A stretch of DNA of 64,000 nucleotides from Pedobacter westerhofensis (GTDB lineage Bacteria; Bacteroidota; Bacteroidia; Sphingobacteriales; Sphingobacteriaceae), in assembly GCF_900182595.1 (NCBI RefSeq), contig NZ_FXTN01000008.1:124001-188000 (forward strand), in the 5' to 3' direction. How positions within the stretch are numbered: position 1 is the first letter of the stretch; each line of letters starts with the position of its first letter. The position numbers and the translations under genes are program-made. The notes below the pieces were generated by a model that was given only the letters and a program-made list of their open reading frames with translations, made no database searches and was not told where the DNA came from. This document shows positions 1-8,645 of the stretch, piece by piece.

Positions 1-33
1 CTATCAAAAGAAACCTAAAACGATATATTCGAA

Positions 34-2529
34 ATGAACAATTTAAGCTGTAAATTTATATTTATACTGCTCGCTATTTGTATTACTGCCACTTCCTTTC
101 AACTTCATGCTCAGGCCCCGGGGTCTGGTAAACTTACAGGAAAAATTGTAGACGCCCAAACAAATGAAACGATTCCTTTTGCCTCCGCAGTGATTATGAA
201 CAGGCAAACAAAAGTCAATGTAGCAACAGGCCAGACCGACGTTAACGGTAATCTTGTGATCAATGGTATCCCTAATGGTACCTTCTCTATTAAGATCAGT
301 TATGTAGGCTACCAGACACTGGTTAGAGATTCAGTCTCTGTGAGTGCCTCAAAACAAATGCTTGCACTGGGCACCATCAAAATGAAAGCTTCTAAAGGTA
401 CTGTGCTGAATGAGGTAAACGTGACTGCCAAGAAAGCGCCAATACAACTGGGTATCGATAAAAAAGTATTTTCGGTAGACCAGAGCCTGGTAAGCGAGGG
501 CGGATCTGCTTCAGACCTGTTAACCAATGTTCCATCGGTACAGATCGATGTAGATGGAAATGTTAGCCTTAGAGGGTCAACAGGTGTAAAAGTACTGATT
601 GATGGAAAACCTTCGCTGATAGCAGGCGGAGACATTGCTTCGATCCTGGCTTCGATCCCTGCAAGTTCTATCGAAACTGTGGAAGTGATCACTAACCCTT
701 CATCAAAATATGATGCAGAGGGTAACTCCGGCATTATCAATATCGTCCTGAAGAGAAACTCAAAACTGGGATTGAACGGAAACATTGCTCTCACCGCCGG
801 TAACAGGGATAACTATAACGGGAATGCCAGCTTAAGCTTTCAGAATAATAAGATCAACCTGTACGGAAATTATGGCTACCGGTATGGTAAACGCATAGGT
901 GGTGGCTATAACAATATCACTTATCTAAACCGCGCCGACTCTCTGGGAAGAGCTGAACAGCTGACCACCTCCAATCAGCTGGAGAAAACCCACAATGCAA
1001 AAGCCGGGATAGATTACTACCTGACCAAAAAGGATATCCTGAGTTTTGGTGTCTCTTATAATAAACGTGACCAGGATAAAAGAGACTTTTTGAATGTAAA
1101 TACGTATAACAACATAGATGGCTCTCCCATACTTTTAAGTGACAGGATCAATACTACTGACGGTAGCGGCGATAGCTATGACCTGAACCTGGATTACAGC
1201 CATAAATGGAAACCTAACCAGGAACTGACGTTTAATTTTGGATATTCGCACGGGACAAACGATAACTTTCAGCAGTACAACACGACCGTACTTAGCCAGA
1301 ATGGCCTTCCTGCAACAGATCCATCAGAAATTCTGACTAACGATAACGACGGTACAAACAAAAATTACAATATACAGGCTGATTATACCATGCCTTTAGG
1401 CAAGCTTGGTAAACTTGAAACAGGATACCGCAGCCAGATCAAGTACTCCGATAACAATACCATTGCAAGAACATATAACGATGCAACGGGTGCCTTTGAC
1501 AATAATTACCAGCTATCCAACCTGTTTAACAGCAAAGACCAGGTTCATGCCTTGTATGCGAATTATTCAAACCAGATCAAAAACTTTGGTTACCAGGTTG
1601 GACTGAGAGGCGAGATGGCCAGGCTAAACACCAACTCCGGCGGTTACGACCTTAACGGTACGGTAACCAATGCCGCCGGACGTATTGCCTATGACAGGTT
1701 ATATCCAAGTATTTTCCTGACACAGAAGTTTAAAGGCGAGCAGCAGTTACAATTAAGCTATACCAGAAGGGTAAACAGGCCAAGACCATGGGATACCAAT
1801 CCTTTCATAGATTATTCAGATCCCTTGAGCTGGCGCCAGGGTAACCCCAACCTGCTTCCTGAAGATGTACACTCCTATGAGTTAAGCTACAGTAAGTTCT
1901 GGCCAAAGGTAACGCTGATCACCAGTTTATATTCACGCCATACCAACGACCTCATCCAGCGGGTGCGCTCTGCACCAGACTCGGCAGGGGTGATTATCCT
2001 TACACCGTTTAACTTAACGCAAAGTACAAACAGCGGACTGGAGATCATTGCCAAAGTAGATCCGGTGAAAGCATGGAGCTTTACAGCTAACGTAAACGGA
2101 TATCACAGCAATATTGATGCTGTACCAGCTTATAACATCAATTCTACCTCAGGGTACAGCTGGAATGCCAACCTGACCAATAATTTTACGCTTCCTTACA
2201 ATATCTCACTGCAGATCAGGGGAGATTATAACTCCACAGAATTACAGGCGCAGGGAAAACGCAAGGCGATGTATGGCGTAGATGCAGGAGCAAAGTACGA
2301 CTTCCCAAACAAGAAAGCTTCACTTAGCTTTAACATGAGGGATATATTCAATACCCGGAAATTTGGCGCTATCATCCAGGATGCCAATACGATCACTGAT
2401 TTCCAGCGCTACCAGAAAGGACAGATGGGAAACCTCACCTTCTCTTACCGTTTCGGAAAAACTACTTTCCAGAAGAAACAGAAAAAACAGGAACAACAGG
2501 AACAAAAACCTGACGAAGGAACTTTTTAG
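34..2529 (+). CDS. TonB-dependent outer-membrane receptor (outer membrane beta-barrel protein)
   Basis: An 831-residue outer-membrane protein of the Bacteroidota TonB-receptor type. A signal peptide covers about residues 1-26, ending at LHAQA. A carboxypeptidase-regulatory-like beta-sandwich follows (about 33-115; GKIVDAQTNETIPFASAVI). Next is a plug-like domain (about 130-240; LRGSTGVKVLIDGKPS) and then a long barrel rich in alternating aromatic and Asn/Gly strands. The last 25 residues are a Lys/Gln-rich tail after the final strand motif (FSYRFGKTT), which is unusual for a barrel that normally ends on an aromatic residue. No SusD partner lies next to it, so it is not a standard glycan-uptake pair. 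The substrate cannot be read from the sequence. Only 33 bases of upstream DNA are in the window, so its promoter is not visible. Confidence 0.88.
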   Translation: MNNLSCKFIFILLAICITATSFQLHAQAPGSGKLTGKIVDAQTNETIPFASAVIMNRQTKVNVATGQTDVNGNLVINGIPNGTFSIKISYVGYQTLVRDSVSVSASKQMLALGTIKMKASKGTVLNEVNVTAKKAPIQLGIDKKVFSVDQSLVSEGGSASDLLTNVPSVQIDVDGNVSLRGSTGVKVLIDGKPSLIAGGDIASILASIPASSIETVEVITNPSSKYDAEGNSGIINIVLKRNSKLGLNGNIALTAGNRDNYNGNASLSFQNNKINLYGNYGYRYGKRIGGGYNNITYLNRADSLGRAEQLTTSNQLEKTHNAKAGIDYYLTKKDILSFGVSYNKRDQDKRDFLNVNTYNNIDGSPILLSDRINTTDGSGDSYDLNLDYSHKWKPNQELTFNFGYSHGTNDNFQQYNTTVLSQNGLPATDPSEILTNDNDGTNKNYNIQADYTMPLGKLGKLETGYRSQIKYSDNNTIARTYNDATGAFDNNYQLSNLFNSKDQVHALYANYSNQIKNFGYQVGLRGEMARLNTNSGGYDLNGTVTNAAGRIAYDRLYPSIFLTQKFKGEQQLQLSYTRRVNRPRPWDTNPFIDYSDPLSWRQGNPNLLPEDVHSYELSYSKFWPKVTLITSLYSRHTNDLIQRVRSAPDSAGVIILTPFNLTQSTNSGLEIIAKVDPVKAWSFTANVNGYHSNIDAVPAYNINSTSGYSWNANLTNNFTLPYNISLQIRGDYNSTELQAQGKRKAMYGVDAGAKYDFPNKKASLSFNMRDIFNTRKFGAIIQDANTITDFQRYQKGQMGNLTFSYRFGKTTFQKKQKKQEQQEQKPDEGTF

Positions 2530-2549
2530 GGAATTTCGTATCTTGCAGC

Positions 2550-3104
2550 ATGGAAGATACGAACCCCTGGACTACTATGGAAAGCCATAAAATTTATGAA
2601 AATAACTGGATAAGGCTGACAGAACATCAGGTGATTAATCCTTCCGGTGGCAAGGGAATTTATGGAGAAGTCCATTTCAGGAACCATGCCATCGGAATTA
2701 TCCCGCTGGATGAAGAAATGAATACCTGGCTGGTGGGGCAATACCGTTTTCCGCTGAAGGCCTACAGCTGGGAGATCCCTGAAGGCGGGGGCCCGCTGCA
2801 CCTGCCCGTACTGGACAGTGCAAAGCGTGAACTGCAGGAAGAGACAGGAATAATTGCAGGCAGCTGGACAGAATTGTTAAAAATGCACCTCTCTAATTCC
2901 GTAAGTGACGAAGCTGCAGTAATTTTTATTGCAAGGGATCTTACCATGGGGCTCGCTGAACCAGAAGATACTGAAGAACTGGTGTTGCGTAAATTACCTT
3001 TCGAAGAGGCTTACCAAATGGCTCTTGACGGAAGAATTACCGACAGCATGAGTGTTGCCGGGCTGTTAAAAACCAAACTGTTATTGTTGGAAGGCAAAAT
3101 ATAA
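2550..3104 (+). CDS. NUDIX hydrolase (ADP-ribose pyrophosphatase-like)
   Basis: A 184-residue NUDIX-fold hydrolase that should cleave a nucleoside diphosphate-linked substrate, most likely ADP-ribose. The core of the NUDIX box is clear (AKRELQEETGI, about residues 90-100) and is preceded by the typical strand-loop WEIPEGGG. In my reading the first glutamate of the strict GX5EX7REUXEEXGU pattern is not at its usual place, while the three metal-binding glutamates of REUXEE are intact. It starts 20 bases after the receptor gene and ends 6 bases before plsC, so co-transcription with plsC is likely. The ATG at 2580 is an alternative start, but the longer N-terminus fits the family better. Confidence 0.88.
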   Translation: MEDTNPWTTMESHKIYENNWIRLTEHQVINPSGGKGIYGEVHFRNHAIGIIPLDEEMNTWLVGQYRFPLKAYSWEIPEGGGPLHLPVLDSAKRELQEETGIIAGSWTELLKMHLSNSVSDEAAVIFIARDLTMGLAEPEDTEELVLRKLPFEEAYQMALDGRITDSMSVAGLLKTKLLLLEGKI

Positions 3105-3110
3105 AACCAT

Positions 3111-3857
3111 ATGAACAAACTTTTGGGATATATCTTTACTCCCGTATTTTACTTTTTCTTTTTACTGACTTTGCTCGTTTTCCAGCCTGTGCAATGGATT
3201 TGCTATCGCTTGTTTGGTTACAAGGCACACAAGGTGTCTGTAGACTATCTTAATTTTTTCCTGACATACAGCCACATTTTCCTGGGCTCCTCCTCTACTT
3301 TTGTAAATGAGCAGGAGCTTCCGCTCAATCACCCGATTATTTTTGTGGCCAACCATCAGAGCATGTACGATATACCGGGACTCATCTGGTTCCTCAGAAA
3401 ATACCACGTAAAATTTATTTCCAAAATTGAGCTCACTAAAGGCATACCTTCCATTTCATTTAACCTCAAGTATGGCGGCGGGGCAAATATCAACAGGAAA
3501 GACAGTAAACAGGCCATTTCTGAGATCATTAAACTGGGCAGGAGAATGAAAGATAACAATTGGTCGGCCATGATCTTTGCAGAAGGCACCCGTGCCAAAG
3601 ACGGGCAGATGAAGCCCTTTCAGGTTGGAGGCATTGCCACATTGCTAAAAGCAGTACCTAACGCGCTGATTGTACCTGTGGCAATAGAGAACTCCTGGAA
3701 AACGGTGCGGTACGGAATGTACCCTTTAAGCTTTGGCGAGAAAATTCGCTGGACAATACTGGAGCCTATCCTACCCATTGGCAAAAATGCCGAAGAACTT
3801 ACCCTGATGGCAGAAACCGCGATCAGGAAAGCCCTTAAACAGGAAATTAAAGCCTAA
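3111..3857 (+). CDS. plsC: 1-acyl-sn-glycerol-3-phosphate acyltransferase (PlsC family)
   Basis: A 248-residue membrane acyltransferase that transfers an acyl chain to lysophosphatidic acid to make phosphatidic acid in phospholipid synthesis. The HX4D catalytic motif is NHQSMYD (His82, Asp87). The substrate-binding motif FAEGTRAKDG lies at about 157-166, and a further conserved block PVAIENS follows near 190. A hydrophobic N-terminus (about 8-32) should anchor it in the inner membrane. It lies 6 bases after the NUDIX gene. Its stop codon overlaps the stop codon of the convergent response-regulator gene by 4 bases. Confidence 0.93.
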   Translation: MNKLLGYIFTPVFYFFFLLTLLVFQPVQWICYRLFGYKAHKVSVDYLNFFLTYSHIFLGSSSTFVNEQELPLNHPIIFVANHQSMYDIPGLIWFLRKYHVKFISKIELTKGIPSISFNLKYGGGANINRKDSKQAISEIIKLGRRMKDNNWSAMIFAEGTRAKDGQMKPFQVGGIATLLKAVPNALIVPVAIENSWKTVRYGMYPLSFGEKIRWTILEPILPIGKNAEELTLMAETAIRKALKQEIKA

Positions 3858-4606
3858 ATATTCTTGTTCTCTATCTTTTTGAAAAACTCATCCCTGTAAG
3901 TATCACCTATAGGAATAATCTTGCCGCAAATGGTGATCCTGCTGCGTTCAATACTTTCGATTTTATCCAGTGCGATGATATATGATTTATGCACCCTGAT
4001 AAACTGCGACTGCGGAAGTGTTTCTTCCATTCTTTTCATGTTCTGCAGGGTGATCACCCTTTCAGCTTTAGTAAAAATGGAAATATAATCTTTCAGGCCT
4101 TCAATATAAAGAATATTGTCAAGCTCAATCTTCTGGATCTTATGCTCTGTTTTAACGAAAATAAAGTCCTGCACAGGCTGAACGGGAACCGCTGCCGGAG
4201 CTGCAACTGGTACGACAGGTGCAGTTGCAGGAGCAGGTTCTGCATTGTTCTTATGCTGGTTATGTACCTTCTCCACGGCTTTATAAAACCTGTCAAAAGC
4301 GATTGGCTTTAGCAGGTAATCTGATACGTTTAAATCGTAGCTCTCCAGTGCGTATTGCGAATAGGCCGTAGTTAAGATATAGCTTGCTTTATTATTTGCG
4401 ATCTTGAGGAACTGAATACCTGTGAGGTCTGGCATCTGGATATCCAGGAAAACGAGGTCGATGCCCCCTGCCTGTACCATCTGCAAAGCTTCAATTGCAT
4501 TTTCTGTTCTCTTTACCAATTCCAGAAATGGCACCTTAGAAACATAATCCTCAATAATATCGAGCGCTAAAGGCTCATCATCCACTGCAATACATTTTAG
4601 CGTCAT
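3854..4606 (-). CDS. LytTR-family DNA-binding response regulator
   Basis: A 250-residue response regulator of the LytT/AlgR type. The N-terminal receiver (about 1-125) has the acidic pocket VDDEP and the phosphorylation site Asp55 in FLDIQMPD. An Ala/Pro/Val-rich linker (about 128-150) leads to a C-terminal LytTR DNA-binding domain (about 150-245; the end of the recognition region reads IRVHKSYIIALDKIES). The histidine kinase gene lies 23 bases upstream on the same strand, so the two form an operon. LytTR proteins usually bind paired direct repeats. The target is not identifiable here. Confidence 0.93.
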   Translation of the reverse strand: MTLKCIAVDDEPLALDIIEDYVSKVPFLELVKRTENAIEALQMVQAGGIDLVFLDIQMPDLTGIQFLKIANNKASYILTTAYSQYALESYDLNVSDYLLKPIAFDRFYKAVEKVHNQHKNNAEPAPATAPVVPVAAPAAVPVQPVQDFIFVKTEHKIQKIELDNILYIEGLKDYISIFTKAERVITLQNMKRMEETLPQSQFIRVHKSYIIALDKIESIERSRITICGKIIPIGDTYRDEFFKKIENKNI

Positions 4607-4629
4607 TGTATTCTTTTTAAATCTGAAAT

Positions 4630-5655
4630 TTATATATCAAGCATGAGTTCACTTGTATAATGCGTAGCCGAATTTACGATATTTAGCTTATACCTTTCAG
4701 GATAAAGCAACTGCAGCCGGCGTTCTACATTATTTAAACCCACCCCGCCAACATGGTCTTTGTTGGCGTTATTTTTTTTATTTGTAATACTGAAATGCAG
4801 GATCTTCTGATTGGCAATGATATTGATCCTGATCGGGTCTGATGGGTCATTGGCCACGCCATGCTTGAACGCATTCTCCACAAAAGAGATCAGTACCAGC
4901 GGCAGGATCCTCTGGTTGTCAATTTCACCATTGAGCGTCATCACTACGGCGGCACCATCCTTAAACCTCAGCTTTTGAAGCTCTATATAACTTTGTACAT
5001 ATTCGATCTCTTTGCTCAGCGTTACCCAGCTGTCATTGCTCTCGTAGATCATATACCGCATGATCTCTGATAATTTGAGGATTGCATCTGCCGTTTTATC
5101 AGATTTCTGGTAGGCCAGGGAATAAATATTATTCAGGGAATTGAACAGGAAATGCGGGTTAAGCTGGGATTTTAAAAATTGCAGTTCCATATCTTTTTTC
5201 TCAGTTTCCAAACTGCGCTGTATACGGATATTTCCAAACCAGTCCAGCGCAAACTTAATCAGGCAGCCCGAAATAATAAAGAATCCTGAAGAAAATATCG
5301 TGGTAACAATAAATGTGGTGAGGCTGATTTCCTCAGAAATTCCGGTTTTAGAATTGATACGCTGTAATACCTGGTCGCGGTAAAGAACAGCCATAATTGT
5401 TTTTGCAGCAGACATCAGCACAATCAGTGCGATAAGAGAGACGATATAGTACCAGTATTTTTTTAAAAGCTGCGGGATCAGCAGCGTGTAGTTGATATAA
5501 AACACAGATACGTTGATGATAGAAAAATAGCCGATGTTAACAATGATATAAGCAGAATCACGCTTGATCTCACTAAACACCAGTTGTAGTACCAGCAGAC
5601 CTATAATCAGCAGCCAATAAACCAAATGTGCTATCAACTCTCTTTTACCCTTCAT
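4630..5655 (-). CDS. LytS-type sensor histidine kinase
   Basis: A 341-residue membrane histidine kinase of the His_kinase (PF06580) class that partners LytTR regulators. About four transmembrane segments fill residues 8-140 and there is no large extracellular sensor loop. The phospho-acceptor region is SQLNPHFLFNSLNNIY, with His168. The ATP-binding domain follows, with the N box at FVENAFKHG and a glycine-rich box at GGVGLNNVERRL. Kinase and regulator should act as a pair. The short loops suggest sensing of a membrane or small-molecule signal, but the sequence does not say which. Confidence 0.92.
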   Translation of the reverse strand: MKGKRELIAHLVYWLLIIGLLVLQLVFSEIKRDSAYIIVNIGYFSIINVSVFYINYTLLIPQLLKKYWYYIVSLIALIVLMSAAKTIMAVLYRDQVLQRINSKTGISEEISLTTFIVTTIFSSGFFIISGCLIKFALDWFGNIRIQRSLETEKKDMELQFLKSQLNPHFLFNSLNNIYSLAYQKSDKTADAILKLSEIMRYMIYESNDSWVTLSKEIEYVQSYIELQKLRFKDGAAVVMTLNGEIDNQRILPLVLISFVENAFKHGVANDPSDPIRINIIANQKILHFSITNKKNNANKDHVGGVGLNNVERRLQLLYPERYKLNIVNSATHYTSELMLDI

Positions 5656-6064
5656 CTGTCTGTATCTGTTATTTTCTAAATTATTTTCAGGAGTCAGTTA
5701 GCTATAAATGCGGATTCATTAATTGCTCTGTAAAGGCATTCCGGGCACTCTTTTGCTTTGAACCAAAGTACTGAAAGTAATACTTTTTGGTCAGAGCTTT
5801 CGACGAACTGGCATTTTTTTTCTACCAACGGCTAAAATACCAACATTTTGCATTTTTTCTTAAAATCACCTGTTGATCTATGATTATTTCCACTTGGTAT
5901 AAAACATTTTAGCAGCATGAATTTTATGATTCTATTTGTTTCATCAAAACGAAACGATTATGAAAACCGCATCTGTTCAACACCTCGACACTTTAATACA
6001 CAACAGGATTTATTCTTCATATCAAATAGACTTCAGCAAACTGACTAATATATATACATATATC
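5656..6064. other. Intergenic stretch without a recognised gene
   Basis: About 400 bases between the divergent kinase gene and the small peptide gene. The DNA is AT-rich. Around 5760-5802 there is an imperfect inverted repeat (ACCAAAGTA facing TACTTTTTGGT). No convincing TAnnTTTG promoter element was found on either strand. The open frame that extends upstream of 6065 (from 5936) has no family features and is better read as untranslated leader. Confidence 0.4.
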
Positions 6065-6235
6065 ATGAAAAAATTAACAAATGTCTCTCCGTTTTTATTA
6101 CTGCTGGTACCTGTTTTTATCATGATGATCCTGACAGTGTCCAGTAATACCGGCACTTCAGACAGCGCTTCGGCAAACCTGAAGCCAGCTACAAATACAA
6201 GCGTTGCTGTCATACCGAACGCAATCTTAAAATAA
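6065..6235 (+). CDS. Small single-span membrane peptide (hypothetical)
   Basis: A possible 56-residue peptide starting with MKKLTNVSP, followed by a strongly hydrophobic segment (about 9-25) and a Ser/Thr/Asn/Ala-rich tail. It resembles either a signal peptide with a short secreted tail or a single-span membrane peptide. A longer in-frame start at 5936 exists but adds an unlikely N-terminus. A terminator-type hairpin lies about 110 bases downstream, so the unit could be transcribed alone, ahead of the BlaI operon. No family was recognised, and short frames like this can arise by chance. Confidence 0.35.
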   Translation: MKKLTNVSPFLLLLVPVFIMMILTVSSNTGTSDSASANLKPATNTSVAVIPNAILK

Positions 6236-6319
6236 AAATCAATCGACGTTAGCTGTACCTGCAACGTTAAGATATATAGTACGTCTTTTAGACATCATGA
6301 GCACTGTGCTCAAAAATTT

Positions 6320-6346
6320 TAGTTTTAGTTATAGTTAATAGTAGTT
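6320..6346 (+). repeat. TAGTT short tandem array
   Basis: The 5-base word TAGTT occurs at 6320, 6326, 6332 and 6342, so with 6, 6 and 10 base spacing. It is the same word as the half-site of the BlaI operators about 90 bases downstream. Seen directly; any function is inference. Confidence 0.45.
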
Positions 6347-6378
6347 AATGGCGGCTGGATGGCCGCCATTGCTTTTTT
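6347..6378 (+). terminator. Rho-independent terminator
   Basis: A perfect 9-base stem (AATGGCGGC / GCCGCCATT, 6-base loop) is followed by GC and a run of six T. It would end transcription coming from the small peptide gene before the BlaI promoter. Confidence 0.8.
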
Positions 6379-6408
6379 ATAAGGTTTTGAAAAAAAAACA
6401 CATAATAT

Positions 6409-6439
6409 TTTGAAACTAAGAATATAGTTCATACATTTA
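6409..6439 (+). promoter_or_regulatory. Bacteroidota-type promoter of the blaI operon
   Basis: A -33 element TTTG (6409-6412) is separated by 19 bases from TACATTTA (6432-6439), one mismatch from the -7 consensus TAnnTTTG. The spacing fits the known 19-21 base range. Both elements are covered or flanked by the tandem operator, so bound repressor would block polymerase. Confidence 0.7.
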
Positions 6440-6454
6440 ACTATATTCTTAGTT
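6414..6454 (+). promoter_or_regulatory. Tandem BlaI-type operators
   Basis: Two 16-base sites (6414-6429 and 6439-6454) form a perfect inverted repeat with a 9-base spacer. Each site is itself a palindrome of the form AACTA-N6-TAGTT. BlaI/MecI/CopY repressors bind as dimers to short palindromes of this kind. The sites overlap the promoter, which points to autorepression. Confidence 0.75.
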
Positions 6455-6483
6455 CAACTATTAACTTAATCAAAACCAGCACG

Positions 6484-6861
6484 ATGGAAATAAAAGACCT
6501 CACCAAAGCAGAAGAACAGATTATGCAAGTAATCTGGCAGATCGAAAAGGGATTTGTTAAAGAAGTGATGGAATTCCTGCCAGAACCCAAAGCTGCATAC
6601 AATACAGTCTCGACCATCATCCGGATACTTGAAGTTAAAGGCTTCATCGGCCATACCGCATTTGGTAAGGCGCATCAGTATCACCCACTGATCTCCAAAG
6701 AAGATTATAAGCGGCATGCTACAGAAAAACTACTGGGGAATTACTTTGAAAATTCCGTAGAAAGCATGTTCTCCTTTTTTGTAAAGGAAGAAAAGATGGA
6801 TGTGAACGATGTGGACGAGATTCTTAAAATGATCAGTAAACTTAAAAACAAATCAAAATGA
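6484..6861 (+). CDS. BlaI/MecI/CopY-family transcriptional repressor
   Basis: A 125-residue winged-helix repressor. The N-terminus (LTKAEEQIMQVIWQIEKG) and the recognition region (AAYNTVSTIIRILEVKGFI) are typical of the BlaI/Penicillinase_R family, and the acidic/basic C-terminal helices should mediate dimer formation. It overlaps the downstream M56 peptidase gene by 4 bases. In the classical systems the membrane peptidase senses a signal, triggers loss of BlaI from the operator and so derepresses the operon. No beta-lactamase gene is nearby, so the signal here is probably different. Tandem palindromes just upstream are its likely binding sites. Confidence 0.92.
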   Translation: MEIKDLTKAEEQIMQVIWQIEKGFVKEVMEFLPEPKAAYNTVSTIIRILEVKGFIGHTAFGKAHQYHPLISKEDYKRHATEKLLGNYFENSVESMFSFFVKEEKMDVNDVDEILKMISKLKNKSK

Positions 6862-8477
6862 CCTGGGCCTGGTATCTCCTGCAAGTAAATATATACGTGG
6901 TTATATTTTACGCATTTTATAAAGTACTTCTCGAAAAGGAAACGTGGTTTATGCTGAACAGGATTTATCTGCTTTCAGCAGGATCGTTGTCACTTCTGAT
7001 CCCATTCATCAAACCGGAATGGATATCTGAAGCGGCCATCAACCAGAACATCAGTATCAGTGCGGGACAGTTGACGATGCTGGTTGCAGATGGAAATACA
7101 GCGGCAGATACAAGCTTTAACTGGGGCGCACTGATCGCAGCAATATATGTTGGCGGTGCGATCTTCTTCAGCGTATTTTTCGTCTGGCGCTTATTGATTG
7201 TTAAAAGGCTGATTGGCTCAAACTCCGAAGGAATGGCTTTTTCATTTTTGGGGAAAAAGGTGATTGATCAGAACCTGCCGGGTCAGGGCATTATACACCA
7301 GCATGAGGACATTCATATCCGGCAGTACCATACGGCGGATGTATTATATTTTGAACTGCTGGGTATTCTCCTGTGGTGTAACCCGGTGATCTACCTGTAC
7401 AAAAATTCGATTAAAAATATACATGAATACCTGGCCGATGAGGCAGCGGCGCAATTGGAGGGTGATAAGGAATCCTATGCAATACTTCTGTTATGCAGTG
7501 CTTTTAATGTAGACCAAAGTGCCCTTACCAATAGCTTCTTTTCAAAATCACTCATTAAAAACCGAATATATATGCTGAATAAACAAAGATCCACCAAAAC
7601 CGCCATTCTAAAGTATGGCCTCTTTCTCCCGCTGTTTGCGGGAATGCTTCTGCTGTCATCTGCAAAGATCAGCAGGAATGAAGAAATCAAGGACCTGGCA
7701 AGGAAGATCCCTGCGCCTGTCCCTGAACTATTTACCACAGAGAGCAAAGAAAACCCTGTCAGCACTGATATCAGCGGCCCGGCACAGCAGGATACCACAA
7801 AGAAAAAACGCCAGTCTAAACCAGCAAAGATAGTCGTAGTTGCTCCGGCTGATAAAACTGATAATGGAGCCAATGGTGATAAGGTCTATGATTTTGTTTC
7901 AATTGACACTCAACCAGGCTTTCCCGGCGGTATGGACCACTTTTACCAGTACATAGCAGAAAGCATAAAATATCCCAAAGAAGCACTGGAGAAGAATGTG
8001 CAGGGAAAAGTTTTCTTATCCTATATTATAGAAAAGGATGGCAGGCTTACTGATGTTAAAGTGGAAAGAAGCCTGGGAAGCGGCACTGATGAAGAGGCAT
8101 TGAGGGTTCTGAAAGCTTCTCCCAAATGGGTTCCAGGTACAAGCGGTAATCAGCCGGTGCGTGTGAAATACAATATCCCGATAACTTTTGCACTCTCTAA
8201 GGCAGATACTGACAAACCAAATCTGAATCAGGCACCTGTTGCAAGACCTGCGGGGGCAAAACCTGAAGACGGAGCCCGGGCAAATATCAGGATTAAAGGG
8301 CCAAACAGTCCAATTTTATATCTCGATGGTGTACGTACCAGTTCAGCAGAATTAAATAAAATAGATCCTGAGACGATTGAGTCGATGAGTGTGATCAAAG
8401 ATAAAGCTGCTTTAGAGAGCTACGGACCAGAGGCTAAAAACGGTGTGGTATTGATTGTCTCTAAGAAATCAAAGTAA
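6858..8477 (+). CDS. BlaR1-like M56 metallopeptidase with TonB C-terminal and plug-like domains
   Basis: A 539-residue membrane protein. Two or three transmembrane segments cover about 5-50 and 90-112. The M56 zinc peptidase core has the HExxH motif HEDIH (His149-His153) and downstream HEYLADEAA as the likely third-ligand region. Another membrane segment lies near 258-272. A Pro/Lys-rich linker leads to a TonB C-terminal domain (about 350-445; GGMDHFYQYIAESIKYP and VQGKVFLSYIIEKDG). The last 60 residues (about 478-537) resemble the short plug motif of SusC-type receptors (YLDGVRTSS, ETIESMSVIKDKAALESYG, NGVVLIVSKK). The gene overlaps blaI by 4 bases. The protein could sense a periplasmic signal, cleave or inactivate the repressor, and contact the outer membrane; that combination is inference. 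Confidence 0.88.
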   Translation: MTWAWYLLQVNIYVVIFYAFYKVLLEKETWFMLNRIYLLSAGSLSLLIPFIKPEWISEAAINQNISISAGQLTMLVADGNTAADTSFNWGALIAAIYVGGAIFFSVFFVWRLLIVKRLIGSNSEGMAFSFLGKKVIDQNLPGQGIIHQHEDIHIRQYHTADVLYFELLGILLWCNPVIYLYKNSIKNIHEYLADEAAAQLEGDKESYAILLLCSAFNVDQSALTNSFFSKSLIKNRIYMLNKQRSTKTAILKYGLFLPLFAGMLLLSSAKISRNEEIKDLARKIPAPVPELFTTESKENPVSTDISGPAQQDTTKKKRQSKPAKIVVVAPADKTDNGANGDKVYDFVSIDTQPGFPGGMDHFYQYIAESIKYPKEALEKNVQGKVFLSYIIEKDGRLTDVKVERSLGSGTDEEALRVLKASPKWVPGTSGNQPVRVKYNIPITFALSKADTDKPNLNQAPVARPAGAKPEDGARANIRIKGPNSPILYLDGVRTSSAELNKIDPETIESMSVIKDKAALESYGPEAKNGVVLIVSKKSK

Positions 8478-8574
8478 AGAATCGTGATGAAAACCCGCAT
8501 CCCTAAACGATCCTGCACATACAGGTTTGCAGCTGTGCGATGCATATCCAAACAGTAAAAATAAAGCGTTTAAA

Positions 8575-8616
8575 AACACGAAACCCCTGCTAAAATTTAG
8601 CCGGGGTTTTTGTGTT
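8575..8616. terminator. Bidirectional terminator
   Basis: A long stem with AACACGAAACCCC on the left and GGGGTTTTTGTGTT on the right, plus an inner GCTAAA/TTTAGC pairing. There are T-rich runs on both strands. It separates the convergent M56 and sdhB genes. Confidence 0.8.
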
Positions 8617-8645
8617 AAATCCTTGTCTCGTAGAGCCTAAATTTA

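Noticed and set aside
309..794. 161-codon minus-strand frame inside the first receptor gene
   Set aside because: Antisense shadow of a clear TonB-receptor coding region; no domain or start support.
5936..6064. N-terminal extension of the small membrane peptide
   Set aside because: The 43 extra residues have no signal or domain features, whereas ATG 6065 begins a normal MKK signal-type N-terminus.
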